DNA from: Acidobacteriota bacterium
GTDB lineage: Bacteria; Acidobacteriota; Thermoanaerobaculia; Multivoradales; JBCCEF01
Direction of reading: 5' to 3'
Assembly (NCBI GenBank): GCA_039030395.1
Contig: JBCCEF010000007.1
Location: forward strand, 124,001-188,000
Length of the DNA: 64,000 nucleotides
Part shown: piece after piece, positions 54,549 to 62,289 of the stretch
How positions within the stretch are numbered: position 1 is the stretch's first letter
Layout of the letters: each line of letters opens with the position of its first letter
Notes under the pieces: generated by a model
Told to the model about the DNA's origin: nothing
What the model saw: the letters and a program-made list of their open reading frames with translations, nothing else
Databases searched by the model: none
Made by a program: the position numbers and the translations under genes

Positions 54549-55439
54549 ATGGACTCTAGCCAAATCCGCGAATTGCTGCCTTGGTTCCTCAACGGAACCC
54601 TCGAACCAGGCGAGCGCGCGACCGTAATAAAAGCTCTCCGCCAACACCCGGAACTGCGCCAGGAGCTGGCCGAAACGTGGCTGGCCGGCCAAACCTTTGG
54701 CCAGCGCATTCCCACTGAAGACGTGGTCGCCTACGTTTTCGGCGGAAGCACCACCATCGACCCGGAGGTGATCGAGAAGCTGGCCGATCCGGAGGAGGTG
54801 GCGATGGTGCGCGAGAGCCTCGCCGCTCTGCGGCAGGAAACCCAGTCGGCCACCGCGGGACGAGCCGAAGAGGGACAAGTCGTCGCCTTCAAGCGGCCCG
54901 TGGCAGCGCCTCGGCGCAGCTACCTTCCGGCAGCCCTCGCCGCCGGCCTGATGAGCTTGGTCGCCTTCGGCGGCTGGATCACCACCTGGCAGAGCCAGCG
55001 TTCTGACTTGGTTCAGGCCGAGAACCGCATCGAGGAACTCAGCCAGGCCCTCGAAGGCGCGCGGGTTCGACTGGCCGCCTCCTCCGCGGCAACCCTCGCC
55101 AACGTTGTGGCCTTCAAGCTAGTGGATACCCAACGGTCCGGCAGCGCCGACAACGCGATCGCCCTGCCGCCGAGCGTGCAGGCGGTCACCCTTAACCTGC
55201 CGGCGCCGGCAGGCGCGGCCGACAGCGCGAATCTCGAACTCCGCCTGCAAAACAGCGCCGGCCTGGTGATCGAGAGGATTGCCGTCGACCCGCTCAACAA
55301 CGCCGTCACCGCCACGGTGCCGGCCACAGCGCTACCGCCGGGAATCTACCGGGCCGAGCTGGGAGAAAGTGGGGCCGAGGACGCCTGGCAGGCGCTGGCC
55401 GGCTATTCGCTGGAAATCGAGCCCTGGAGCGAAGAGTAG
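54549..55439 (+). CDS. Probable anti-sigma factor (single-pass membrane protein)
   Basis: A 296-residue protein. N-terminal ~90 residues (IRELLPWFLNGTLEPGERAT) resemble the anti-sigma domain that holds an ECF sigma, but without the His/Cys zinc ligands. One TM helix lies near 130-148 (LPAALAAGLMSLVAFGGWIT), then a coiled-coil (LVQAENRIEELSQALEGARV) and a periplasmic beta domain (LNLPAPAGAADSANLELRL, LPPGIYRAELGE). Position next to the ECF gene and topology support the role. Confidence 0.75.
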   Translation: MDSSQIRELLPWFLNGTLEPGERATVIKALRQHPELRQELAETWLAGQTFGQRIPTEDVVAYVFGGSTTIDPEVIEKLADPEEVAMVRESLAALRQETQSATAGRAEEGQVVAFKRPVAAPRRSYLPAALAAGLMSLVAFGGWITTWQSQRSDLVQAENRIEELSQALEGARVRLAASSAATLANVVAFKLVDTQRSGSADNAIALPPSVQAVTLNLPAPAGAADSANLELRLQNSAGLVIERIAVDPLNNAVTATVPATALPPGIYRAELGESGAEDAWQALAGYSLEIEPWSEE

Positions 55440-55463
55440 ATCCCCGGAGGGATCCGCCTGCCT

Positions 55464-57035
55464 CTACTCGGCCGACAGCGGCCGCGACAGGACACAGGCG
55501 TTGATCCCGCCGATGCCCATCGACATCTTTCCGGCGTAGCCGCCGGGCGCCGCCAGGGCGCAGTCGAACACGAACCGCTGGTGCACCTCGGAGATCTCGC
55601 CGTTGAGTTCCGCCGTTTCCAGGGGCGTCGGAAAAAGTTCGCCGCGGGCGTAGCCCAGGTACTGGGCGGTCAGCTCCCAGCCACCGCAGGCGGACATGCC
55701 GTGCCCGAAGGTGCCCTTGCGGGCGGTGACCAGCACCGAATCCGGTAGGACGCCCCGCAGGGTCTCGACTTCCAGAAAATCGCCCGGAGTCGCCGTCGCG
55801 TGAAGATCCCAGGTGGAAACTTCCGACGGATCGACGTGGGCCTCATCCAGGGCCTGCCGAACGGCCGCCCGGGGACCTTCCTTCGAGGGCGTGATGATGT
55901 GGTCCGCATCGGCCGACACGCCGACCGCCACCGGCTCCATTCCCAGGGGCTTGAAGCCCTTGGCCGTCATGTGCTCCCAATCGCCGACGATCCACAGAGC
56001 GGAGCCGCCGGAAACGTGGGTGCCGCGCAGCTCGCTCAGCGGTTTGGAGACGGAGGCGTCCGCCGCCGTCACCCGGGCATTGTAGAAGCCACCGACGCTC
56101 AGATGATGGGGCGCCGGATCCGTCGCGCCCACCACCGCCGCCTTGATCTCGCCTCGGGCGATGGCGTCCATCGCCAGTTTCAGGCTCACCCCGAAGGTCG
56201 AGCAGGCCGCCACCGGCGCGAAGGACAGGCCGGTAATCCGCCCGAGCATCGAGATCTGAGCCGACGGCGAGTTGTGGATGTTCCACAGAATCTTGGGTGA
56301 CACCGCCTCCCAGGGAGGCTGCGGCGCTCCCCACTCCTCCTTCAACCGCGCCAGGCGCCGGCGCTTGGACTTCATCAGGCGCATCTTGCCGGCTTCCACA
56401 TCGCCTTCGACGCGCTGTCCCTCGATCTCCCGCATCGCCGCCAGGAACCCCGCCAGGTGGTCCGAGCGAGCAGCCCAGAAGCGATCCCAGGCGGCCTGCG
56501 CCAGCTCCCGCTCCTCGGCCACCAGGCCCTCCGGTGACTCCGGCAGGGACTCCTCCGCGAAGGACTCGGGATCCGCCAGATAGCGACGCAGGTCCGCGTT
56601 GCGTTCCGGCTGGGACCAAAAGCGGTTCCAGCGGCGCTCCGCCCGGTGGTGGGCAATCGAGATGTCGTAGATCGTGGGCAACGCCCCAAGGCCCGTACCT
56701 ACGTAGACATGAGCTGCCGTGCCGAGGGAGGTGAGTTCTTCTTCGAGTCCCGGGTTCTGCCCGAGCGCCTGGATGAAGGCACCGACGGCGTACTGCGTCG
56801 ACTGGTCCATCTTCTCGACCAGTTGCGGGTAGCGGTTGGGCGGGAACCGGTTGTCGATCCAGCCCTTGTAGGCCGAGAAGTCGAATTTCGGATCGCCGAC
56901 GAGAAAATTGTTGGGACCGCCGCCGCGGAAAGGTGAGAGCCAACTCTCGGATGAACCGAGGTTGGCCGCAAAGGCCTCGACGTTCTCAGACCGCGGAGCC
57001 ACGATGCCCCAACCGAAGATTCCTATCTTGCGCAA
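55464..57035 (-). CDS. Beta-ketoacyl synthase-like protein with a ~110-residue charged insert
   Basis: A 523-residue thiolase-fold protein from TTG 57035 (GGGGGG lies 5 nt upstream). The catalytic triad is present: C278 (VAACSTFGVSLK), H412 (DLHATATPGDFLEVET) and H445 (KGTFGHGMSACGG); the C-terminus has GIGGINACVLSRP. The Cys lies ~110 residues later than in FabF because residues ~110-230 form a highly charged helical insert (AERRWNRFWSQPERNADLRR and KMRLMKSKRRRLARLKEEW). No acyl carrier protein gene lies nearby. The product may be a special fatty acid or polyketide. Confidence 0.85.
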   Translation of the reverse strand: MRKIGIFGWGIVAPRSENVEAFAANLGSSESWLSPFRGGGPNNFLVGDPKFDFSAYKGWIDNRFPPNRYPQLVEKMDQSTQYAVGAFIQALGQNPGLEEELTSLGTAAHVYVGTGLGALPTIYDISIAHHRAERRWNRFWSQPERNADLRRYLADPESFAEESLPESPEGLVAEERELAQAAWDRFWAARSDHLAGFLAAMREIEGQRVEGDVEAGKMRLMKSKRRRLARLKEEWGAPQPPWEAVSPKILWNIHNSPSAQISMLGRITGLSFAPVAACSTFGVSLKLAMDAIARGEIKAAVVGATDPAPHHLSVGGFYNARVTAADASVSKPLSELRGTHVSGGSALWIVGDWEHMTAKGFKPLGMEPVAVGVSADADHIITPSKEGPRAAVRQALDEAHVDPSEVSTWDLHATATPGDFLEVETLRGVLPDSVLVTARKGTFGHGMSACGGWELTAQYLGYARGELFPTPLETAELNGEISEVHQRFVFDCALAAPGGYAGKMSMGIGGINACVLSRPLSAE

Positions 57036-57330
57036 GCCATCCCCCCTGATCGCCGAACCTCTGATCCCTGCAAGCTCTAATTCCCCGGGAACCCAGAACG
57101 AGATTTGCTCACCGCGGAATCCCTCGAACCCCGTCAAACAGGCCTCCGCGCGAAGACCATAAGAGATCAGTTTAACAGTCCCTACAGGGCGGCGGGGCCG
57201 GAAGGATTGTCGCGCCGCGGTCAAACGCTCCCCACTCTTCCGCCATCGGGCGATGGTCTGATCTCCCCGTCGCCGATCGACGCGCCGCCCGGCGCTCCGC
57301 GGCGACACCATCCCGTTCGTTGTCCCCAGC
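57036..57330. other. Spacer upstream of the ketoacyl synthase gene
   Basis: About 300 bp of GC-rich sequence without a convincing gene. The frame upstream of TTG 57035 stays open on the minus strand but has poor coding character. No clear promoter was found. Confidence 0.4.
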
Positions 57331-57459
57331 CGGCGGCTCCATCCCGAAGACGGTGCCGCCGGCTCACTTTTCGACCTGGGTCGTCCCGGTCTAGCCGCCA
57401 TTGGCTCGCTGGCCTCAGGTCCTCAAATACGCCAAGCGCTGCCCGGGCACCAGCGCCGG
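57331..57459. repeat. Direct repeat bounding an accessory segment (left copy)
   Basis: A core of 62 bp (57353-57414, beginning GTGCCGCCGGCTCACTTTTC) matches 62980-63041 with one mismatch. Weaker similarity extends left (CGGCTCCAYCCC) and right (to CAGCGCCGG at 57459). The copies are in the same orientation, about 5.6 kb apart. On the minus strand both encode a fragment reading MAARPGRPRSKSEPAA, so the repeat may be the remnant of a coding sequence. Confidence 0.85.
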
Positions 57460-57691
57460 ACAAATACACATACTTCGAAGAAAGGGCGTGAACGATGGGC
57501 AGATTCAGGGTCTGTGACCCGTCTTCACTCCAGACAGCGCTATGGACAGCGAGTCTGGGCTCACAGTCGATTGACGCATCCGCATACGTCTCAAATAGGC
57601 CCTTGAGGCTTGGAGTTTACGCAGTACAGATGTAAGCTCGTATTATAATCAAGTCAGAATATCGAAAATTATAGTTGCTCAGGGAAGTGAC
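57460..57691. other. AT-richer spacer with a TATAAT box
   Basis: No gene is seen. TATAAT at 57644-57649 lies 43 nt before the TTG start of the zinc-ribbon gene and is the best -10 candidate. The sequence from 57600 to 57690 is clearly AT-richer than the chromosome around it. Confidence 0.45.
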
Positions 57692-58060
57692 TTGAAAACC
57701 TGCCCCTACTGTGCGGAAGAGATTCAGGACGCCGCAATCAAGTGCCGCTACTGCGGCGAAAGCCTTGATGGCCGAGCGGAAGCGGATGAGCCTGCGGCTG
57801 CCCCGGCGGTCAGCGGTGGCTTCCTCAAGGGGCTCGGAGCCCTGCTTTTCCTCGGCGGCGTCGCCTCAGCGGTCTACTTCTGGTCCTTCTTTGAAACTAG
57901 CGTGTTCGTCCCCGGCGTTGAAGTTCTCGGGAACACCGTAGGCGGCGGACGAGTTCACAATCTTGGCCGAATGCAGGATCGACAACTGGGACTGATCGTG
58001 TCGGTGGTGATTGCGTTGATCGGGTTGGTGAGCGTCATCGCAGGTGAGCGCCAACGGTAA
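57692..58060 (+). CDS. Zinc-ribbon membrane protein, 122 residues
   Basis: It starts with TTG, with GGGAAG 6 nt upstream. The N-terminus is a double-CxxC zinc ribbon ([20 protein letters not shown]), as in many small 'zinc ribbon domain' proteins, followed by a linker and two TM helices ([20 protein letters not shown] and [19 protein letters not shown]). Such proteins are common in mobile or phage-linked DNA but have no assigned activity. It is the first gene after the left repeat. Confidence 0.7.
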   Translation: MKTCPYCAEEIQDAAIKCRYCGESLDGRAEADEPAAAPAVSGGFLKGLGALLFLGGVASAVYFWSFFETSVFVPGVEVLGNTVGGGRVHNLGRMQDRQLGLIVSVVIALIGLVSVIAGERQR

Positions 58061-58146
58061 GGCACCCCCACCGGACATACAAACATACCTCGGCGCAGAC
58101 GGGTTGAGGTCGTAGATTTCGCATCGCGATGGAGGGCTAGGAGCAA

Positions 58147-59250
58147 ATGGACTTCGCCGACAGAATCGCCGAGCTTGCCCGGCGTGCTACAGGTCAGATC
58201 GACGCCATCAACACCGAAGAGGCAACCAAGAACGCCCTCGTGATGCCGTTCATCAACGCTCTTGGATACGACGTATTCAACCCTCGAGAAGTGATCCCCG
58301 AATACACCGCAGATGTTGGAGTAAAGAAGGGGGAGAAAGTCGACTACGCCATTATGGCCGATGGTAGGCCGACAATTCTCTTCGAGAGTAAAAGCGCCAC
58401 GTCGAGTCTCGACGAGGCGCACGCCTCTCAGCTCTTTCGATATTTTTCGGTCACCGAGGCTCGGTTCGGAGTCCTGACCAATGGTCTGGATTATCGGTTC
58501 TTCTCGGACCTCGAAGCGCCCAACAAGATGGACTCAAAGCCGTTCCTGGTCATCGACTTGCGCCGGGTTGATGATTCGGACGTCGAGGAGCTCAAGAAGT
58601 TCTCAAAAGACAGATTCGACCTCGAGAACATTCTCGAGAACGCAAGCGACCTGAAATACACCAGAGCGGTGAAGAAGCTCTTCGCCCAGCAGCTTGTCGA
58701 GCCGTCAGACGAATTCGCACGGTTCTTCGCCTCCCAGATCTATGACGGTCGCATCACTCAGGGCGTCCTGGAGCAGTTCGCTCGAGTAACGAAGACCGCC
58801 ATGGCCCAGTTCATTAGCGAGCGAATCAGCGAGCGCCTCCGGACCGCCCTGGCAACCGAACAAGGCTCGACTGTCGAAACTTCCCCGGACCCGGCTTCAG
58901 TACCCAATTCGAAGCACGCGGAAAAGGTCGAGGTCGACGATGACGGTATCGAGACCACCGAAGATGAGCTTCAGGGCTACTACATCGTCACCGCAATCCT
59001 TAGTAGAGACTTCGAACCGAATCGGATCGCCATCCGTGACCGCAAGACCTACTGTGGCATCCTTCTAGACGACAACAATCGGAAACCAGTTTGTCGCCTA
59101 TGGTTCAACACGAGCCAGTACTACCTCGGGCTCTTCGATGAGGAGAAGGAAGAGACTCGTCACCCAATCAATGCTGTCGAGGAAATCTATCGATTCGCCG
59201 ATCAGATTCGAGAAACGGCGCATCGATACGTCGAGGCAGGCGAGGACTAA
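58147..59250 (+). CDS. Orphan HsdR N-terminal-type (PD-(D/E)xK) endonuclease-like protein
   Basis: A 367-residue protein. Residues ~15-150 match the type I restriction R-subunit N-domain: NTEEATKNALVMPFINALGY, a catalytic-site-like pattern D66...E80-x-K82 (VDYAIM, ILFESK) and HASQLFRYFSVTEARFGVLTNG. The C-terminal half has a helical part (KKLFAQQLVEPSDEFARFFAS, IYDGRITQGVLEQFA) and a small beta domain (YCGILLDDNNRKPVCRLWFN). No methylase, specificity subunit or motor gene is nearby. It may be a stand-alone anti-phage nuclease or a regulator. Lower GC than the host core. Confidence 0.8.
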   Translation: MDFADRIAELARRATGQIDAINTEEATKNALVMPFINALGYDVFNPREVIPEYTADVGVKKGEKVDYAIMADGRPTILFESKSATSSLDEAHASQLFRYFSVTEARFGVLTNGLDYRFFSDLEAPNKMDSKPFLVIDLRRVDDSDVEELKKFSKDRFDLENILENASDLKYTRAVKKLFAQQLVEPSDEFARFFASQIYDGRITQGVLEQFARVTKTAMAQFISERISERLRTALATEQGSTVETSPDPASVPNSKHAEKVEVDDDGIETTEDELQGYYIVTAILSRDFEPNRIAIRDRKTYCGILLDDNNRKPVCRLWFNTSQYYLGLFDEEKEETRHPINAVEEIYRFADQIRETAHRYVEAGED

Positions 59251-59399
59251 GACGTTGAGGATCTTCCTGGTGGATTCAGCTTCACTTCTTACCCTGGGCC
59301 GCATCGCTGGCGGCGCTCCTGCTTGCCCCCTCGGATGCACAAGACCAGGTCGCCGGCTCTGCGTCCGTCATCTCGGGTTTTGCCGATGGCATCTGCTCT

Positions 59400-59600
59400 G
59401 TGAGCTTCCTCAACTCCCACTGCCCTGACGCAGTGGATTGCCAGAAGGTCGAGAGGATTCTGTTCGCGGAAATGGCCCGCATGAAACACAAGCCGTTCCG
59501 CCAGGCGGTGCTCCAGGGCCGAGGAGGGGGTACCAAGCCCCGACGTGGGAACGTGATCGAGGCCGCCTTCGAGCCCGTGTTCAGGAAGATGTTCAGCTAA
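59400..59600 (+). CDS. Small uncharacterised frame (66 residues), possibly the end of a longer secreted protein
   Basis: The frame encodes SFLNSHCPDAVDCQKVERIL and ends FEPVFRKMF. It stays open upstream to about 59262, where the translation would include a signal-like segment (AASLAALLLAPSDAQDQ), but no ATG/GTG/TTG start is available there; another frame at 59254 begins TTGAGGATCTTCCTGGTG. A one-base frameshift near 59295 would join them into a small exported protein. Function unknown. Confidence 0.4.
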   Translation: MSFLNSHCPDAVDCQKVERILFAEMARMKHKPFRQAVLQGRGGGTKPRRGNVIEAAFEPVFRKMFS

Positions 59601-59630
59601 CCGCGCCTGGTCGCAGCTTTTGAAGAGGTA

Positions 59631-60275
59631 GTGGCCCAGCGAGGTGATCGAGAGTGCGTCCCAGTGGACCTGGCAGCCCTGGATCCGGTCTCACCCGACG
59701 CTCCGGCGACAGAAGGCGCCAGCGCCAAAGGCGAACTTACTTCGGAAACCATCGAGACGCTCAAAGCCCTCGCCGAACTCCGCGACCAAGCATCCTCACC
59801 GAAGAGGAGTTCACTGCCAAGAAGCGGCAAGTGCTGGGGCTGGAAGATCCAAAGGCACCCGGGGGGTGCGCAGTGGCAGGCAAGCGCGGTCGGAAACCAA
59901 AGGGCACTCCCGGTGACCTCTATGCCATCAAATGCATGGTTGATGAGGGCGTCGGGCATGAGACGGCAATCTGGCAGTACATTGGCACCCACCACCTGAA
60001 ACCACCGAAGACCGTCTACGAACGCCTCCGCTCCGCGTTTCTGCTTGGGGAGAAGCTGTGGGCGGCTATGCGCTATGTCGCCTCGTTCGGGAGCGTTCGA
60101 GAAGCTGGTGGCGGCGCTTCAGGTTGGGGGGCGGGAGGTGGCGCCTCGGCAGCCATCAGGCTCGTCTCGCCTCCAGAAGCTGGTTCGGGCCGCGCAAGCC
60201 TCGTCCCGCTCCCCCTTCCGCCCCGCACTCTTTCTGTTACACCTCAGCATTCACGCAATACAGAAGGAGTTCGCC
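59631..60275 (+). pseudogene. SHOCT-domain gene broken by a one-base frameshift
   Basis: From GTG 59631 the frame gives an N-terminal part ending TSETIETLKALAELRDQ. The next frame continues ILTEEEFTAKKRQVLGL. Joined, they make a typical SHOCT domain (LKxLAELRDxGILTEEEFxxKK), so one G is missing near 59790 (CAAGCATC instead of CAAGGCATC). The second frame goes on with KRGRKPKGTPGDLYAIKCMV and HETAIWQYIGTHHLKPPKTV, perhaps DNA-binding. A second shift near 60095 is likely (FEKLVAALQVGG in a third frame). It could be decay or a sequencing error. Confidence 0.65.
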
Positions 60276-60392
60276 ATCCCAAAGCTCGGAATCAACACCG
60301 CTGTCGACTCAGCCCCTGAAACCCCCGCGTCCCAGCTTTGGGAATCCCTTGACTGGTTCGGCAGCCTTCTCAATTGGCTCGGGCTGGGCTGA
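60276..60392 (+). CDS. Microprotein copy 1 of tandem array (apparent ATC start)
   Basis: 38 codons from ATC 60276: IPKLGINTAVDSAPETPASQ followed by LWESLDWFGSLLNWLGLG. AAGGAG lies 6 nt before the ATC, as before the ATG of copy 2. The C-terminus matches copy 2 (GW/DWF...LGWLGLG). Either ATC is used as a weak start, the ATG has mutated, or this is the tail of the broken upstream frame, which runs on in phase. No standard start lies at the expected position. Confidence 0.5.
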   Translation: MPKLGINTAVDSAPETPASQLWESLDWFGSLLNWLGLG

Positions 60393-60403
60393 AAGGAGTT
60401 GTC

Positions 60404-60511
60404 ATGCCGGAGATCACGCAGCCCCCAGGAGCCCCAGTCACCTCCGAACCTCCACTGCGCGAGTCCCTCGGATGGTTCACCACAATTCTTGGATGGCTCG
60501 GCCTGGGCTGA
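60404..60511 (+). CDS. Microprotein copy 2 of tandem array, 35 residues
   Basis: MPEITQPPGAPVTSEPPL is followed by RESLGWFTTILGWLGLG. AAAGGAG lies 5 nt before the ATG. The N-terminal half is Pro-rich and probably unstructured; the C-terminal 15 residues are hydrophobic with Trp and Gly and could form a short membrane-active helix. 60% or more of positions match copy 3. The array order, with one ribosome site per copy, resembles duplicated precursor-peptide or small toxin genes, but no modifying enzyme is present. Confidence 0.65.
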   Translation: MPEITQPPGAPVTSEPPLRESLGWFTTILGWLGLG

Positions 60512-60528
60512 GCGGAAGGAGACTTTTC

Positions 60529-60636
60529 ATGCCAGAGGTCAACCAACCCCCAGGAGCCCCGCTCACCTCTGGGCCTCCGCTCCAGTCCCCCGGCTGGCTC
60601 ACAGTCCTCATCAAATCGCTAGGGCTTCAAGCCTAA
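60529..60636 (+). CDS. Microprotein copy 3 of tandem array, 35 residues
   Basis: MPEVNQPPGAPLTSGPPL followed by QSPGWLTVLIKSLGLQA. GGAAGGAG lies 8 nt before the ATG. It shares MPExxQPPGAPxTSxPPL and the GW...LG(L) end with copy 2 and has the same length. Synonymous differences outnumber replacements in the N-terminal half, which suggests that the peptide sequence has been kept by selection. Confidence 0.65.
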   Translation: MPEVNQPPGAPLTSGPPLQSPGWLTVLIKSLGLQA

Positions 60637-60651
60637 ACGAAATGAGTTGTC

Positions 60652-60717
60652 ATGCTGGACATAGCCTTTGCGTGGACAGCGGGAGCGGCCAGAACCACAC
60701 CCCCTGTCTCGCGCTGA
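60652..60717 (+). CDS. Degenerate copy 4 of the microprotein array, 21 residues
   Basis: The ribosome-site/start context (AAATGAGTTGTCATGCTGGA) is nearly that of copy 2 (AAAGGAGTTGTCATGCCGGA), but the peptide MLDIAFAWTAGAARTTPPVS has lost the family pattern and stops early. It is a decayed or rearranged copy. Confidence 0.4.
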   Translation: MLDIAFAWTAGAARTTPPVSR

Positions 60718-60787
60718 AGGCGCCGGGCATCCATCTGGGTCCGCCTGACCCCCTCCTCTCCTAGACTGCGCCCTAAAGAGCACGCAG

Positions 60788-60842
60788 TACAATGCGCACT
60801 TGAGGAAGCGCTTGCACTCAAGTCTCTAGGAGGTGGACCACC
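60788..60842 (+). promoter_or_regulatory. Putative promoter, hairpin and ribosome site before the Cys-rich gene
   Basis: TACAAT (60788-60793) is a good -10; no -35 is evident. The leader holds the inverted repeat ACTTGAG (60798-60804) / CTCAAGT (60817-60823) with AGCGCT in the loop, then a strong ribosome site GGAGGTGG 6 nt before the ATG. Confidence 0.55.
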
Positions 60843-61283
60843 ATGAGACACCTGATTGCAGCCCTGGTCGTCCCGTTGCTTGCCGTAGCGTTCCTCGCGG
60901 CTCCCGCAGTCGGCCAGGGGACCCCGCCGGGTGGCGACGACGACTGCAGCGGCGACGCTGACCACCACCAGCACGAAATCAACGAGATTGACACAAGCGC
61001 TTGCCAGCGGGCCAACAACCCCCACTTTCCGGGCTGGGTCAGCGAGACCGGCTGCCGCGACACGTCAAGAGTCCGGACCTGCCGCGGCTGTATGGGATGC
61101 TGTAACGGAAAGATGGACGAGAAGGTGAGCTGCCACTGCTCGACGATGGGCCTCCGCCCCATCCGCCAAGCCTGCAATCGGACGGCCGAACGCAAGCGCG
61201 GCGAATGCCAAGGGCAGTGCGGAATCCCGTTCAACGAATGCGACCCGGTGGGCGATCTAGAATTTCGCCTCCCAGCACCCTAA
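60843..61283 (+). CDS. Exported Cys-rich protein, 146 residues
   Basis: Signal peptide (LIAALVVPLLAVAFLAAPAV, cleavage near VGQG) then a small mature protein with 13 cysteines: DDDC, TSAC, ETGC, VRTCRGCMGCC, VSCHC, RQAC, GECQGQC and NEC. The early part has an acidic and His-rich stretch (DDDCSGDADHHQHE). The Cys pattern suggests disulfides or metal binding outside the cytoplasm. No family recognised. It lies 10 bp before the next exported protein gene on the same strand. Confidence 0.7.
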   Translation: MRHLIAALVVPLLAVAFLAAPAVGQGTPPGGDDDCSGDADHHQHEINEIDTSACQRANNPHFPGWVSETGCRDTSRVRTCRGCMGCCNGKMDEKVSCHCSTMGLRPIRQACNRTAERKRGECQGQCGIPFNECDPVGDLEFRLPAP

Positions 61284-61293
61284 GAGTGACGCC

Positions 61294-62073
61294 ATGAAGA
61301 GACTTCTTCTAGCCGGACTCCTCGCCTTGGCTACCCTGGCCGTTTGGCAAGTGGTTGCCGGCCCCAAGAAGCAATTGGGGACCTACTCCTACTGGGCTTG
61401 GTCCTCTCAAGACCACCTCGCAGAGGCCGTCAAGATCCACCTCTTGGGCGAGGACGAAGAAAGCACGGTGCTGTGGCTCATCGTCACCCCCGGAGGGAAC
61501 CGAGTCACCATCACAGACACCCACGCCACCGATGGCGGACAAGCGGTCACGCGGCTTGAAGATGAGGAATCTGGATGGTGGGCCGAGTACTCTCACAAGA
61601 TGGACCCCCCGGACCTGACGGAGGTTCCCTGGGGCACCTACACAGACTTCTCGATGTCAATCCGCTTCCTGACCTCGGACGGGCTTCATGCTGAGAGGAC
61701 TTTCGGGCCTGGCGACCCGGAAGGCGACCAGCGGTATGAGGATTGGGTTCAGGCAGCACTCGAACTCGAAGAGTCTCCTGCCGTCCTTCCGAAATCAACC
61801 ATCGAGGAGACCCGCTTTCTAGCCAGTCTCGATGTCAGCAAGCATGTAGGACTCGAGCACAGCGCTATCAGCACCATTGCCGAAGCCGCAGCGTTGGTGG
61901 CAGAGGCGGGATCGGCTGGGGTCCAGGCGCCTACGTACGGAACCCAATGGACCGAGGGAGAGATCACGGGAACGGCAAGCCCCGCCATCGAGGCCGTTCT
62001 TGAGCGGTTCAAGTCCGACCAGACGAAACGGGCGGTGAGCTGGGTTCGGTCGGAGATCTCTGGCAAGCCCTAG
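61294..62073 (+). CDS. Exported protein of unknown function, 259 residues
   Basis: A signal peptide or anchor (LLLAGLLALATLAVWQVVAG) precedes a mixed beta/alpha domain (LGTYSYWAWSSQDHLAEAVK; VLWLIVTPGGNRVTITDT) and a helical C-terminus (HSAISTIAEAAALVAEAGSA). No family is recognised. It is coupled with the Cys-rich gene by a 10-bp gap, so the two may act together outside the membrane. Confidence 0.65.
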   Translation: MKRLLLAGLLALATLAVWQVVAGPKKQLGTYSYWAWSSQDHLAEAVKIHLLGEDEESTVLWLIVTPGGNRVTITDTHATDGGQAVTRLEDEESGWWAEYSHKMDPPDLTEVPWGTYTDFSMSIRFLTSDGLHAERTFGPGDPEGDQRYEDWVQAALELEESPAVLPKSTIEETRFLASLDVSKHVGLEHSAISTIAEAAALVAEAGSAGVQAPTYGTQWTEGEITGTASPAIEAVLERFKSDQTKRAVSWVRSEISGKP

Positions 62074-62099
62074 GGAAAGCCAGGCTCAGCGGGCCTCGC

Positions 62100-62195
62100 T
62101 CACGCCGCGTACCTCCCGTAGTGCTCCGCTGCTTGCTGGGCGGTGGTGGCGGCACGTCCAAACAATCGCCTCCCGATTCGCCTATTGAAACCTCA
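62100..62195 (-). pseudogene. Remnant A with HYGRYAA C-terminus
   Basis: On the minus strand the sequence ends TTAQQAAEHYGRYAA before a TGA (62102-62100). The end matches remnant B (VEQAVKHYGRYAA). Upstream the similarity fades (RRIGRRLFGRAA), so only the last ~16 codons of the shared sequence survive. Located directly after the 259-residue protein gene. Confidence 0.5.
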
Positions 62196-62289
62196 TTCTA
62201 AGTGAGGGAGTAACGTTTTTCTTTGCGCATTACCCAATAGACGCACAAGAGAAATTGACCTCTTGACGCAATACATCAAGGGGCCGCCC
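62191..62289 (+). other. AT-rich leader with a small hairpin
   Basis: CCTCA (62191-62195) pairs with TGAGG (62203-62207), with TTTTT at 62216-62220, a possible weak terminator. AAGGGG lies 7 nt before the next ATG at 62290. No clear promoter otherwise. Confidence 0.4.

Noticed and set aside
60276-60717. CRISPR array at the repeated microprotein genes
   Set aside because: The units are 108-126 bp coding repeats with diverged sequence, not short identical repeats with unique spacers; no cas genes are present.
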